Source: Tetranychus cinnabarinus (taxonomy: Eukaryota > Arthropoda > Arachnida > Trombidiformes > Tetranychidae). Taken from it: a stretch of DNA of 64,000 nt. The notes beneath the pieces were generated by a model that was not told where the DNA came from, ran no database searches, and saw nothing but the letters and a program-made list of their open reading frames with translations. The position numbers were made by a program, and so were the translations under genes. Of this stretch, positions 12,602 to 24,525 are shown in pieces. The stretch covers positions 9,238,001-9,302,000 of the forward strand of contig WHVY01000003.1 of the NCBI GenBank assembly GCA_022266195.1, given 5' to 3'. Within the stretch, counting starts at the first letter, position 1, and every line of letters starts with the position of its first letter.

Positions 12602-14413
12602 TCAACTTTCATTAGAATAACCATTTACAGTATTTAAACCGGATCCACCAGAAGTTAAAATATCTTCAAATGAGTAGGTTTTTTCGATCATGTACACCAA
12701 TGATTCCAAAAAGAATGGATGTTTTTTCCATTCTTCATAATCATCTCGTCCTTTCATGATTTCCAAGGCTTCCTTTATTTTTTCCGTATCATAAAGGCAC
12801 AAAGTTAATCCATTTAATACCTGTTCTTCGGTGATTCCTTCGAGATTTCTAATATAATTTAAAGTCTGTTTGATTTTATGATTATCGGTTAGATGAAAAT
12901 GAGGATGCCTATGAAATGTCCGTAAAATGATTGATTGAGGAATTCCCAATTCCCGGTTTAAACCTCTAAGATGAGCAGGTACCATGCCAGGGTATAATTT
13001 TGCTTTTTTAATTGTCATTGAACGATATTTATGAACAGAGTCAACATCTGAACACGGGAAACCATTCACTTTCATCTCGTGGAGCAAATCTGATAATTCG
13101 GAAATGTCAAAATGAACAAGGGATAGCATGAGACGACTTGGGCGACCAAATATTGTAGCCAAATTTTCAATTCTTGACTTCAAATCATTCGTTTCAACCA
13201 TCAAACAATTAGCATGGTTATCAATGTCTTCATTTGTAAAACCATAGGTATTTTTCAGAAGCAAAAGATTATCAGTAAGTGTTGATGAGTAAGTATGAAG
13301 GATTTTTGGATACTTCAATAAAAAAAGCAGAGTGCTTTCATCAAATTTCTTTGGTACTTCGTTTAATATGAGTTCCAGATTATGTGGATCGGCTTCATAG
13401 AGGGACCCCAAGTCACTTGGCGAATAACTTTCATTTAGAGAATAGTCATTAAACATTTTGGCTAGAATATTCAATCCCTTGATAGTAAGGTAACGAGAAT
13501 GATGAGCAGACTTGCTAAGATGTGCGGTATCTTTAGTTTTGTTTAACACGAAAGAAATAACTATTGCATATTGTTTACTTAACGGCAACAACCCTTGACT
13601 GGTTAATTCCTCTCGGAGCTGACTAGTTTCTTGATTAGACAAACCTTGTAAATTTGATAGCAGAGAGTCAACCACGTTAACATCAGTATCGAGCAATTTC
13701 AAGTGTTTAAGTACGTTTTCACTTGATCCAAGAATCTTTTTAAAGTTCAATAAATGAGTTGGCTTGATGAATTTGAATCCACATTCTTTGAGACAAGTTA
13801 TTCTGAAATGAGCAGCTCTCAGTGTTAAAAGAAACAATTCATATGCATCAACAATATCTCTTTTTGAAAGATGGGTTTTCAATAATCTGAGTAAATTTCG
13901 TCTATCCCGGATGAATCGAATCTCATCAAATCTGATTAAAACTGGTTTGATTCTTAGAAAGTTGAGGTAAACATCAGCTTGCCAGTGGTCTAGATCTAAC
14001 TCTTCCGAGATAATCTTGATCATATTATCACGATAAGGAGAAGTAAAAAGTAAATGAAACGTTGAAAAATTTCGTATTGTTGTTTCATGAGGTTCAGCTG
14101 AATCCCAAGCTGTGTCGGATAACTTATTGAACCTCTCATCTCCATTTTCATCCACATCAGACCAAGTATCATCAGTGAATAACAGATTTGGCCAAAGTTC
14201 ACCAGAAATCACCGACGAACTAGCAGATGAATTAACCGGTAACACATCGTTTTGATAATTTAAAGATGGAGTTGACTGGGATGATCGATTTGAAGATGAT
14301 ATACTAACTCTACTACGATAAAGACCGCTTTTTATGGGATCATTTTTGATTAACTGTTGCAGTAGATTACAACAAGAAAAATACCTTGAATAAGATACCT
14401 TCGAGATGATCAT
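12602..14413 (-). CDS. mTERF-domain protein, probably mitochondrial
   Basis: A single uninterrupted exon from ATG 14413 encodes 603 aa. The first ~45 residues are rich in Arg, Ser and Lys with few acidic residues, as in a mitochondrial presequence. The rest is helical with mTERF-type repeats, for example LKYPKILHTYSS...LLLLKNTYGFTNEDI and PQSIILRTFHRHPHFHL, where a Pro followed by hydrophobic helices recurs about every 35 residues. mTERF proteins bind mitochondrial DNA or rRNA and affect transcription, termination or ribosome assembly. At over 600 aa it is longer than most animal mTERFs (about 380-420), mainly through an extra N-terminal half with weak repeats. I cannot assign it to a specific MTERF subgroup; a MTERF5-like member is possible. 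Confidence 0.75.
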   Translation of the reverse strand: MIISKVSYSRYFSCCNLLQQLIKNDPIKSGLYRSRVSISSSNRSSQSTPSLNYQNDVLPVNSSASSSVISGELWPNLLFTDDTWSDVDENGDERFNKLSDTAWDSAEPHETTIRNFSTFHLLFTSPYRDNMIKIISEELDLDHWQADVYLNFLRIKPVLIRFDEIRFIRDRRNLLRLLKTHLSKRDIVDAYELFLLTLRAAHFRITCLKECGFKFIKPTHLLNFKKILGSSENVLKHLKLLDTDVNVVDSLLSNLQGLSNQETSQLREELTSQGLLPLSKQYAIVISFVLNKTKDTAHLSKSAHHSRYLTIKGLNILAKMFNDYSLNESYSPSDLGSLYEADPHNLELILNEVPKKFDESTLLFLLKYPKILHTYSSTLTDNLLLLKNTYGFTNEDIDNHANCLMVETNDLKSRIENLATIFGRPSRLMLSLVHFDISELSDLLHEMKVNGFPCSDVDSVHKYRSMTIKKAKLYPGMVPAHLRGLNRELGIPQSIILRTFHRHPHFHLTDNHKIKQTLNYIRNLEGITEEQVLNGLTLCLYDTEKIKEALEIMKGRDDYEEWKKHPFFLESLVYMIEKTYSFEDILTSGGSGLNTVNGYSNES

Positions 14414-14829
14414 AGATAGTTTAGTTTAATGAAATGTCGGCAAGAAACAAAAAACACCGAAATTAGTAAATAAAATATTTAAAGCAAAGAACATTTGGGT
14501 CAAAAGTAGGAAAATAACAAAGATTGAAGCGCATGGAAGACTTAGCAACGGTTACCATAATACTAAATGCGCCAAAATTGAAAACGAAACTTAAATAAGT
14601 TGAAAATTTGTATTTTATTAGGTTATTAAATGATTAATAAATTTAATTTTACTTTTATTTGAATTGTACTTTATTCAATTTTCACAAATTCATATCATTA
14701 CAGTTGTTTAACAATCCAACAATTTGATATTTTTGGTTCACTATAAGCACTATAACAAAGAAGTAATTTTAGTGTTTGTTTATCCTCGTTAAAGTGTCTA
14801 TGAAGACACATCTGTTTCTTTGTTTGTTT
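14414..14829. other. Intergenic, no gene seen
   Basis: AT-rich spacer between the mTERF start and the 3' end of the next - strand gene. It probably contains the mTERF promoter and the small secreted protein's 3' UTR. Confidence 0.5.
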
Positions 14830-15252
14830 TTAATAATTAGCGAGAAATATATCCGTCGGCGGTGTAATTTTTTGTGGTGTGTTATCTGCATAAGCAGTCA
14901 TATTCGGATTAAATGGTCGAGTTAAATCAGCAATTGATGATATATTAAAGTTTAATGGCCTTTGTGTTGTGTTACCTCCACTGTCTGTGCCATTACGACG
15001 AACCAGTTTACCCAGGCTCACTAAAATGCGATAAAACTCATATTCAACAAAAGCGTCAACAATTCGACGATTAATTGACTTTAACGTAGAAACTAGTAGA
15101 TTGTTTAAAAACAATTCATATAATATTCTGTCAATGATGTTACCTTCCTCGGTTGGTGGACTTACAGGTGGCTCAAAAGATTCTTCACTGTGGTTTACTG
15201 TAAAACAAGAGAAAATTATGAACAATGTGAATGATACTGTAATAATCGACAT
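14830..15252 (-). CDS. Orphan small secreted protein
   Basis: A single-exon frame from ATG 15252 gives 140 aa. Residues 1-22 form a clear signal peptide (MSIITVSFTLFIIFSCF followed by a cleavage-like region). The mature part starts with an acidic/proline stretch (EESFEPPVSPPTEEGN). It continues with an amphipathic helical region around ILYELFLNNLLVSTLKS, and ends in an Asn/Thr-rich tail with several potential N-glycosylation sites (NGT, NTT, NIS, NMT). There are no cysteines in the mature region, so it is not a disulfide-stabilised peptide. I do not recognise a family. Composition resembles the two secreted genes at 22.7-24.5 kb, but I see no clear sequence match. Confidence 0.65.
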   Translation of the reverse strand: MSIITVSFTLFIIFSCFTVNHSEESFEPPVSPPTEEGNIIDRILYELFLNNLLVSTLKSINRRIVDAFVEYEFYRILVSLGKLVRRNGTDSGGNTTQRPLNFNISSIADLTRPFNPNMTAYADNTPQKITPPTDIFLANY

Positions 15253-16141
15253 TTTGGATTAACAATAACTGAAAAATTGATTCTCTCATCAATAAGTATA
15301 ACTACCAAAGCCCCTATGTGCATCAGGAATTTCCAATCATGCAATTGTTTCACTGGATCACTATTTTAACCTAAATTGTATCAAGCAGAGTAAAAGGTAT
15401 AGATTAAATCATTATCTTACCCCTCCTAATTGTGTGTTGACTTCACTAATTTCAATAATAACCGATCGTTCAATTATTTGTATGGGTTAGCATATTTAAC
15501 AGTTATAAGTTAATTTCATTTTCCATTGAAATTCAGACTTAGAAAGATGATTAACATAAGTATGAACATTGCTGAAATAAATAGAAGAGAGTTTCAGAAT
15601 GATTTAGCTAGACATTGATAGTTGAATTGGCTGTAGCTTTTAATATTGATTAAAACTGTATATTCACGATTTATACAAAAAAGATGTAACAAAAAAAATT
15701 GGTGATTCTTATAAAGGTTGAAATTTAAGTTTAATAAAAGAGGATAAAGGTTATCAAGACAATAATTGGACTGATAGATCAATAGATTTAGAAATTAAGA
15801 AATTTTCTTAATTAATTCATTTGTTTCTTATCAGTTTTTAGGCACGCTTCCAGTTGAATAAACCATGAGATCGATTCAATATCAATCTGTTGGATTTGGG
15901 TTATTTTATATGTAATAATTTCATGTTTATAATACACAAAAGACTATATTTGATATAAGTGTAAATAAAAAGAAGCTTTAAGATGGGAATTGTGTATGAT
16001 TAAGTTGCTATTGTTTGAAATAATAATTTCAACTAATGTACAAGATTTTCGAAAAAATAGCATAGATTGAAAAATGTAAAAATGAAATGATTTTGTAAAT
16101 GAACTTTGAATGAAAGTGAATCCAGTTTCCAATTTTCCAAA
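15253..16141. other. Intergenic, no gene seen
   Basis: AT-rich spacer that should hold the promoter of the small secreted gene and the repo 3' UTR. Short open frames here have no protein-like features. Confidence 0.5.
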
Positions 16142-17316
16142 TTATAACTCCAATTTAACGTTAACATTATGAATCTCAGTTTGCTCCAGCATTTCATACG
16201 GTTCAGGGGATAGGTAATAGGTATGGCTAGGAGCCATGTAATCAGGAGCAGAATACATTCCAGGAAAGTCATAATTTGAATAAATTGATTCATTTGGTTC
16301 CGATTTAACACAATTGGAATCCGTATGGTTAACAAATGAACCATTGTGAATTGAAGATGTATAACTAGTACCTGCTAGTGATTGAGTATGTAAAGGTGCA
16401 AGTTGTTGAGCTTGTGGTTGAGGCTGTTGTTGTTGCTGGGACTGTGGTTGCTGTTGTTGATGATGATGAGGTTGTTGTTGTGCATGATGATGATGTACAT
16501 AAGCATGATGGTGTAAATGGTGAGGTTGATTTAATGACATGTTACCAGTAGGCGAAAATGAAGGTGAACAAATGAGCTTATCAAATGTTGAATGTTGTGG
16601 ACTTCCCTGTTGTTGTTGCTGTTGGTGTGAAGGTGAAAGTGAAAGTGTTTGTGGTTGCAATTGAGATTGTGACTGTTGTTGCTGCTGTTGCTGTTGAGAT
16701 GATTGTTGATGCTGTTGTGTGTGTTGTTGCTGCAATGATTGACCAGTTGGATTTGTCGTCGACAAATGTTGACCAGTTGGATAAGCAGCAGGTTGAGGTT
16801 GAGGTTGACTTAATAAACTTTTAGTTAACGTAAGCAAACCATTAGCACCTAAAGCAACATGAGACAATGATTTCCTCGGTGGCTCCTTTTTACGCCATTT
16901 TGCTCGTCTATTTTGAAACCAAACCTGAACCCTTGACTCACTAAGGTTTAACCGTTCAGCCAGCTCTTCACGAGCAAAAACATCAGGATAAGGTGCACGA
17001 ATGAAAGCCTTTTCAAGTTCTTCCAATTGAAAACCTGTAAAAGTTGTCCTAAAAATAAGACCACCAAATGAAAAGAAAAGGTAAAGGTTAGAAAATAAAT
17101 TTTCAACAAAAATGACAAGCAACTTATGTAACGGAAAAAACCTAATGAATCAAAAGGTTAAAACAAAAGGTTAAAGCAAAAGATGTAAAGCAACAATTGA
17201 ACTTACCTTGTCTTTTTTTTCTTTGAAGGTCCATTTGTACCATTCAAGTTTCCATTAGCAGTACTTGTATTGGTACCATTGGGCTCGATAACGTGTTTAC
17301 TCATGGTAATACTCAT
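16142..17316 (-). CDS. repo: Paired-like homeodomain transcription factor, Repo family
   Basis: Two exons on the - strand, 17316-17207 and 17048-16142, make 1017 nt and 338 aa. The junction falls inside the homeodomain N-arm and restores KKKKTR/TTFTGFQ. The homeodomain (about residues 33-95) contains RAPYPDVFAREELAERLNLS and SESRVQVWFQNRRAKWRKKE followed by PPRK. That is the signature of Reversed polarity, the glial-fate regulator of flies, and position 50 is Gln. C-terminal to it are long Gln/His-rich runs, probably activation or phase-separating segments, and then a Tyr/Ser/Pro-rich tail. A second in-frame ATG at 17304 could also be used. A 5.4-kb non-coding region lies upstream. Role inferred from family: specification of glia. 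Confidence 0.9.
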
Positions 17317-20300
17317 TGTAAAATATTACCATTTCAAGATGACATTGACTGTTTATATAGGGCCTAAGATCAAACTCCTCCTAGACACTGCCACACATCT
17401 TCAAATCTTGTCTCTCTTTTCTCTTTCTTTCTCTTTCCATCTTCCCAAGTCATTCTCCCTCATTCTCTCCTCCATTCCTATCTTCCCTTTCGACCTTTCT
17501 TTCTCCGCGATCTTCGTCTTTTGTCCGATGTTTTGTTAACGTTTACCATCTTTTTTTACACAGCCTTGCTTTTTTCATACAATAACTCACAATACTTAAA
17601 ACTAACTTACAACTCATCTTTAGCACAAGATAATTTTGCATAACCAAAGGCCAATCAATATCCAGTTGAAAGCCTTAATCATAATGATCAGTCATTCACG
17701 AATCAATGGATATTATTAACCATTATAATTATCATTTCATTGTTTTCAACCTTTTTTTGTTTTAACCTCAACATTACATTACAATAACATCGCATTATAT
17801 TTTCATTCCTTGTCTTTCGGTCAATCATTTTATGTTGCATTAACTGTCTTCAATTTTGACATTATTTCTTGATTATTTCTTGATGATATACTTGTATTTC
17901 ATGTATTCAATTAGATTCACGTGTCCCGATTATCAAGTCACAGTTTTGTTTTTAAATGGCCAATAATCTGATTGAACATCAATAATAATTGTTATTTTTT
18001 TTGGGTTTCCAATACTTTGGGATGTTATTTAACGTCTAATATCATCTTGTATGTCTCACACTCCATCCTCATCCTCCCACGGATTAACTTCCCATAAGTT
18101 AAATTGTCCATCTGATAACTAATTGTGCATCATTGATACTTTGATTATCAAACTAAGATATCTAAATATTGATAACTTACAATGTTAACTTCAACCCAAC
18201 ATAACCTTTACAATGTTGATATTTTGCTTTTCAGATTCCTTTTCACTTCTCGGTTATATTCACACACTTAAACTTTTTTGATTTAAAGATATGAAACAAT
18301 CAAAATCATTGATTCTCATTTAGATGCTTGTGAATATAAAATTATATAAACTTTTAAATTAAATCAACAATTTAAATCTAACTTTCCAAGTAAATACCAA
18401 TTTTGCCTTCAGGAGTTTACTTGAATCGCAATTTCAAGAAGCCCAAGCAAGAATCCGGAGAAATAGTTTTTAACTTTCGACCAACTTAGGGATGGAAGGA
18501 TAATTCATTTTTCATGGGAATTCCTTGAAAACAAAGAAACAAAAGCTATCAAAAAAGCAACCTAAAAATTAGCTTTATTGTCGTAAAATAGGAATTGAAA
18601 TTAACTTCAATTGCTCATTTGTATTCAATGAATTGCATGTTTGAAAGGTGAAAAATAAACTCTGATTTAAACCATTTCAACCATCAGAATTGATTGTTAA
18701 TCTGAACAAGTAAAAAATTGGTTTTATTGTTAAAGTCAATAATTTGTCTGGTAAATGCAAACCAATAGAGTCTAATAATTACCAAATTGATTATGATTGA
18801 AATGTAAATGTTTTTGTGACTCTGTAATATATAACTAACAATTACAATTAAAAAGACAAATCTCCCCAATTTAACTAATAATATTAATATTAATAACAAT
18901 AATACCAACGATATTAATAATAAGATGCAAAATGTCATAAAGGTTTAATGTGTGAAAATGTGAAAAGTAGCAGAGCAACTGTTTGAGTTGATCCTATCAG
19001 AGGCACTTTGGCTGCACAAGAAAAACATAAACAACACGACCTGGACTGTGACTGACGTTGAGATGAATGAAATGGTTTTAATTAAATAGTTGCTTGTTAA
19101 TTGTTGAGTTTTTAATTGTGCTTCCAATGGTGAATTTAATTGTAAAATTAAAGGTTCAACTAAAATTGTCAACTAATAATAATATTATAATTTTACTTGT
19201 AAAGGCTGAGTAAAAGCATGCGTCAAAAAGTGTCCTATTTTAGGGATGAGCCTTTGGTGATGAGAATGAAGATGAAGATGATAATGGTTCTTGTGATGAT
19301 GAGAATAGGATGATACCATTGGAATGATGATTTCTTGTGATGAATATTATGATGATTAAGAGTATGATGATTACTATTACAGTTTCTTTGCCTTCCTTCT
19401 CATGCTTTCATCCTCATCATCTTCATCTTTCTCTCCTTTTCCTTGTAACACGTTGTTGCATCATTTAATCATCTTCAATTGACTTCAATTAAGATTAATT
19501 TATTTCAATTAAACTTGTTTCCTGAAGGATCATTGGTAAGAATGGGAAATGCGGTGAAAAAGAAGAGCAAAAATGATAATAACAAGACTTTCATAGGAAT
19601 ACATAGGCAAACAAATGGTTGAGTTTTGGTGTAACAAGTGAAATGAAAAATGAAAGTTGATCAGAGAGATGAAAAATGATAATGAAGATGATGATGATGT
19701 TTATGATGAAGATGGTGAGGATGATGATGATGATGATGATCAATGATCAAGGATAACATGAATAAGCTTCATATCATGTAATTTATATACACTTTGAGGG
19801 TGACATTTTGTTGTTCAGTTGAATAGACTTGGATTAAAAAAGCGACTCAACAGACTGAACAAAAAACACACACAAAACTAACCAGACAATTAATTGTCAT
19901 TTGTTTTTGTTTGGCATTACACTTGATTAAAATAGATATTAATGTATTTAAATCTAGCATCCCATGAGAAATGTTATAATAATAATAACAATTCAAGTGT
20001 AAATTGTTCAACTTGAGACACTTTTTGGTCTCATGTCAAAGCAAAAACATATTTAAGTCAAATTGTTAACACTTTGGTCATTGTTGTACATAATGTTAAC
20101 CATTAACCGATAGCTCGAGTACAGTTGAATGATCATATAAGTATTCAATTTACAATAATAATGGTAACATTACAATTTAAAGTTATTGCTCGACCTCAAC
20201 TTAACTTGCTTTAACAGTTACCTTAAATGGAGGCTTTAAGAGGTTACAATCATTACTGTTTAAAGCATTATTTTTTTACTATTATTTGGTGATGTTGATG

Positions 20301-22761
20301 TTGTTTTTGTTGTTATTACAGGGTCCACTGATTAAATAGGAGGATAACATGATATTTCATCACCTTTCACTTTGATAATGATAATAATTTCAATATACAT
20401 TATTGTCCATTTAAAAATAAGAGTCTATCTTATGTGGTTAATTGCGAGTCAATAGTCCATAAAATGATCCAATTTAACAATATTAGCCGCGTGCTCATCA
20501 TTTTTATCTTCATCCTCAATCCTCTTCATCATCATTCATTAATATTCATCTTCTTTTTATTTCCTTGTCCATATTTTTTTCCTCATCATCATCATCCTCT
20601 TTTGTATAACAGTAACTAACCCGAAGCATTTTCTCATCTTTCAATTTTCCCGACCTTTTTTTAGGGAAAATTAAAGGCTAATCACTGTTTAAATTGGTAA
20701 ATCAACAGTCGGTAATAAACTGGACACAGTTTACTAGCAACATAAACAAAGGTTGACCGAGTTAGATTCAACGGGTTGTCGAAAATTGGATTAGCTACTG
20801 AAACTCAGTTTTAAATCCATTCAAGCTAAGCGCCTTTCAATGTTTTCCCTCTCTTTTCAACTCGTTACTTAGGTGACAGTTATGACTTGTCGCTCTTGTT
20901 TCATTTTTTGTTAGCTCTACAAATTATCACCCAATTGTTTTGGCCGCTAATTGTTAAAATCAAATCCTTTCCATGTGTTGTCTGCTAGTAATTAACATTA
21001 GTTTCTTGTCTTCATTTACTTTTTGGTGACTTATTGGTTTTTGGTTTATACAGAACGATGTAAGACAACATCATCATGCAACGCAATGAAAGTTTATTTT
21101 ATTGAACTAAAAGTGTTTTTACAGATGATCCTGGGAAGTTTTTCTTCTACTTTCAGAAAATCAATTTGCTGATAACAACAATTGTTTGATGGCTATGAAT
21201 CAATGGAAACACTGTGGTGACTGTGAAGATGACGATATCGAGACGAGGATGACAAAAATGATGAGCGCTACTTTCCCAGGCCATTGAAAAGGAGATTATC
21301 TTCTTTTGCTTCCCTGTTTCTCTCTTGAAACTTACTCGTTTCTTACTGAATCAGATGATGAGGATAATAATGATGAAGAAGATGCCCGCGATGGTGAGGT
21401 TGCCTCCGTGGCTGAGGTCACACTCCAAGATCAAGATCACTTAAATACAATTGTATTTAGTGTTATCTCAAGTATCAATCAACATCATCAACAAGCCTCC
21501 AATAAAGCGAAGGGAAAAAGTGACTTTACTGGTTCCTACTGCAAAATGAAAGGAAACAAGCGTTTCTCTCTTCTCTCTCTCTCTCTTCATTACATTATCA
21601 TCAATATTATCATCATTGACGTTATTATTATTGTTATTATTTCTGCTACAATAATTTGTGCATTTTCTGGTCCTCTTCTCGCAAAAAAGGGCACCAATAA
21701 TTTGTAAATTATTGTTAATGTTCTAGTACTTGATGTAGGTGGCAAAGGGTGACAAAAGCAAGGTTACTCGTTACTTGGTGGGAGGGTGAGAGGATTCATC
21801 TTAAGATGACTTACTTCAATTTCATGGGAAATGAAAGTTTTATTGCATCTTTGGAGGAACATTTGTTTTTCTATCTAATCAAGCTTTAGCGGTGGTGACC
21901 ATCTTGTGATAATTGGTCACTTTTACCTTTTTTGTTGCCCTTATAGCAGTGAGAACCCATTTTCAGCCGAAAACCTCGTTTAAATTATTCATGTTTCAAC
22001 TGGAGAAACACTTTAAGTCGCGATTATCTCTCAGATTAACCTCAAGGATTGACTTACAAGTCTAGAGTTAAACTCTCGGTCTCTTTATTTCCTGTGAATT
22101 CAAGCCTGGAGGATTACTTAAAGAAAGCTTCAAAAAATGGCCCTTCCTTTGTAAAACCGCCCGATTTTCTGTCTCATTTCCAAATGTAAACTTCATTTTC
22201 ATTTGCATCATTTCTTGTCACTGATTTGATTAATAATATTCATAATTATTAGAGCTTTGCAGCTATTATTTAAATTTAATATCTTAAAATATTCTTGTGT
22301 TTGATTGTTACTAATCTGTTCAGGCAAAATTGTAACATTTAATTACAAACAAATCTATCATAACTCACAAAAATGAGTAAGTGCACATAATTTGCTTTGA
22401 AGGTTACAATACAATCACGCATTATGATAAAAATTAATTAATTAATTGATTGATTCGCTTACATTCAGACAATTGTAGCACTAAACTCCTGATAATATAG
22501 CTCATGATTAAAAAGGCTAATATTAGAGGAACTACAAGATTGTCTATTTTTGCTGTAATTTGTATTGATCAATTAATAAAATCTTAACACCTTTTACAAT
22601 ACTTTTATTATTGATAACTTGAAATACTAATTTACTGTTTTAAAAAACCGATTATTACGATATTTAAATATGAATCTGTTCAAGGAACCAACAAGAACAC
22701 TCAAGAAAAAAGATCACCAAATCGTTTATCGTATAAAATTTAGATCATGTTTTAATAGAGA
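17317..22761. other. 5.4-kb non-coding region upstream of repo
   Basis: This is the longest gene-free interval in the window. It contains only weak, low-complexity frames such as 21306-21707, which lacks a proper start and is acidic followed by Ile runs. It holds several GATGAT/CATCAT-type simple repeats. The position, directly 5' of a developmental homeobox gene, suggests cis-regulatory DNA. No individual binding sites can be claimed by eye. Confidence 0.5.
19660..19744. repeat. ATG/GAT trinucleotide microsatellite
   Basis: Tandem GAT/ATG triplets with interruptions, ending in a run of about seven GAT units. Related scattered triplet tracts occur at about 19255-19360 and, on the opposite strand, 20510-20600. 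No coding frame uses them. Confidence 0.8.
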
Positions 22762-23408
22762 CTAAAAATAAGTCGAAACTTTGTCTTTGTTAGATTCGGT
22801 CTGAACATTATTAGTACCAACCTCTTGCTGGCCAGTAAGACCGATAGCCAAAGGATTGTTGTTTCTGAATCTCTCGAACATATTTTGGAATTGACTTTCC
22901 ATTGACTGAATTGCTTTGAGTGGATTGATACTGGCATTGTCAGGAATTGGAACTCGTTCAAACATTGTTCTCATGTTGGTGAAAAATTGGTTCATTGATT
23001 CAACAAATGCATTGATTCGGGCTTGAATGGATACCAATGGGTTGCTTCCTGGTTGAGGTGGTCCCGGTGCCTTTTTATCCGCTTCTTGGACTGGTTTTGC
23101 GGTGGCTTCAGTGAGATTAAAAATAATAATCTAGTTAATCAATAATCTGTTATGAACAATTTCAAGATAAACTTACCCATCTGCTCTTCAATCAACTTGG
23201 CTAGGTTCTTGTTGTTAGCTGACAGTTGTTTCAACTGTTGGGTTAGCTTTTCCAAATTTTCAGGATCACCGGTTATCTGTTCAGCTATTTTACGTAAATC
23301 TTCAAGCAAATCAGCCGGAGGTAAACCTACTGGTGAAGGTGTTGGCGACTGGAAAGCCAAGGTAAATGTAACAAGAAGAGAGATGACAATTAATTTAGAC
23401 GAAATCAT
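22762..23408 (-). CDS. Orphan secreted helical protein
   Basis: Two exons, 23408-23177 and 23105-22762, sum to 576 nt and 191 aa; the junction creates GCC (Ala). The first ~19 residues are a signal peptide (MISSKLIVISLLVTFTLAF). The mature protein begins with a Pro-rich segment, then an amphipathic helix with regular Leu spacing (LLEDLRKIAEQITGDPENL and LTQQLKQLSANNKNLAKLIE). A Pro/Lys linker and a second helical block with Phe/Met heptads (VESMNQFFTNMRTMFERV) follow. No cysteines are seen in the mature part. The acceptor (CACTGAAG) is weak but gives the only in-frame join. The family is unknown. It lies head-to-head with another secreted orphan 500 bp away. Haemolymph, salivary and cuticular roles are all possible. 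Confidence 0.65.
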
Positions 23409-23907
23409 TGTAACAAAAAGTAGTTAATTGTAGTTGTTAAGCTAAAGGATAAACTGTTGTTGAGCTGTGAAGTTTTCAGCAAAAAGCAAATTAAATCAGC
23501 AAACATTTCAGTTAAGTATCATTACAATCATGCGGGTGAAAGTAAATCAATTTTTCTTCTTGATTTAATTACCATTGGATGGCAAAGTTGAAATTTACCG
23601 GATAAAAATGAGTCAAATTTTCTCATATTGACGATTCATGATCTAGTTTAGCTGATTATTTTGAAATAGATTCAAATTTTTCCGGTTATTCATTTCACAA
23701 TATTGACAATGCAAATTCAACCAGCATTATGCTGGTGATAAATGCATCAACATAAGTAATTAGATTACTTACAGCAGGACAGTTAGCGACATTTCAGTCA
23801 ATTTCTCATGCTTTCAGAATTATTCATTTACTAGTTGCCGTCGAGATTGTTGTGTTAGATTTACTGTGAAAAGTTCTTTACGTATTGTTCATCATAAAAC
23901 ACCCACA
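23409..23907. promoter_or_regulatory. Divergent promoter region of two secreted-protein genes
   Basis: About 500 bp separates two ATG codons pointing away from each other, so both genes must be driven from this interval. No specific element is identified. The shared location raises the possibility of co-expression. Confidence 0.4.
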
Positions 23908-24525
23908 ATGGAAAAGTTGAGTTGCGTTTTTTGGTTTGTTTTCATTTTAACACTGGTTTCACCAATTACTGGACAGTCAGATGAAATTAAGAATGACGGA
24001 AATAATATCAACTCTAATAATGCCAATGGAAATATCAATGGAGTTGATAATGACGAAAAGATCTCAGGACCAGTGGCTTTAGATTTAACTGTGTTACCAA
24101 GATTGGTGAAAGAAGCTTATGGAGGAATCACTCGTTTTTATGTTAATATTTTGTACATTTTACTTCAATATTTAAGAGAAGTATCAACCAACGAGACAGC
24201 TATATCAGTTGAACAGGCCAAATCAACAGCTGAGCGGATACTTCGAGGTGGAGTAGACTATCAAGAGGAACTAACTCGAATGAGTCAACTTTTAGGAGAT
24301 ATCCAGAGACGAGCGGCGCCAACCAATTTGGATTCAACAGAGTATTCAACAACAGAAGGAATTCCGCCAGGAGAAGAGGTTGTTCCTCCAATTTCAGAGC
24401 AAATACCCATTCCATCAATAGTCCGGAACATCTGGAATAGAATCTCCAATTGGTCAAGAAGATTTATTGGTTTGAATGATACAAAAATTTGTTGTGAACC
24501 AGTAAAAGTTGACAGCACTTTGTAA
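23908..24525 (+). CDS. Orphan secreted protein
   Basis: A single exon from ATG 23908 (context ACACCCACAATGG) encodes 205 aa. Residues 1-23 are a signal peptide (MEKLSCVFWFVFILTLVSPI followed by TGQ). Next comes an Asn/Asp-rich low-complexity linker, then a helical segment (VALDLTVLPRLVKEAYGGIT and YILLQYLREVS), a second helix (ELTRMSQLLGDIQRR) and a Pro/Glu-rich region. The end is WNRISNWSRRFIGL followed by a pair of cysteines near the C-terminus. Upstream in-frame codons lack an ATG, so this start is preferred. I do not recognise the family. Its architecture (signal peptide, acidic linker, amphipathic helices) parallels the divergent neighbour without clear homology. Confidence 0.65.
   Translation: MEKLSCVFWFVFILTLVSPITGQSDEIKNDGNNINSNNANGNINGVDNDEKISGPVALDLTVLPRLVKEAYGGITRFYVNILYILLQYLREVSTNETAISVEQAKSTAERILRGGVDYQEELTRMSQLLGDIQRRAAPTNLDSTEYSTTEGIPPGEEVVPPISEQIPIPSIVRNIWNRISNWSRRFIGLNDTKICCEPVKVDSTL

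Noticed and set aside
16585..16824. Open frame on the + strand opposite repo
   Set aside because: It is a Val-rich shadow of the CAA/CAG-rich coding strand of repo; the homeodomain gene explains the region.
21306..21707. 133-codon + strand open frame
   Set aside because: It has no ATG at its start, and its composition is an acidic run followed by Ile-rich low complexity derived from triplet repeats. No splice context or family resemblance.
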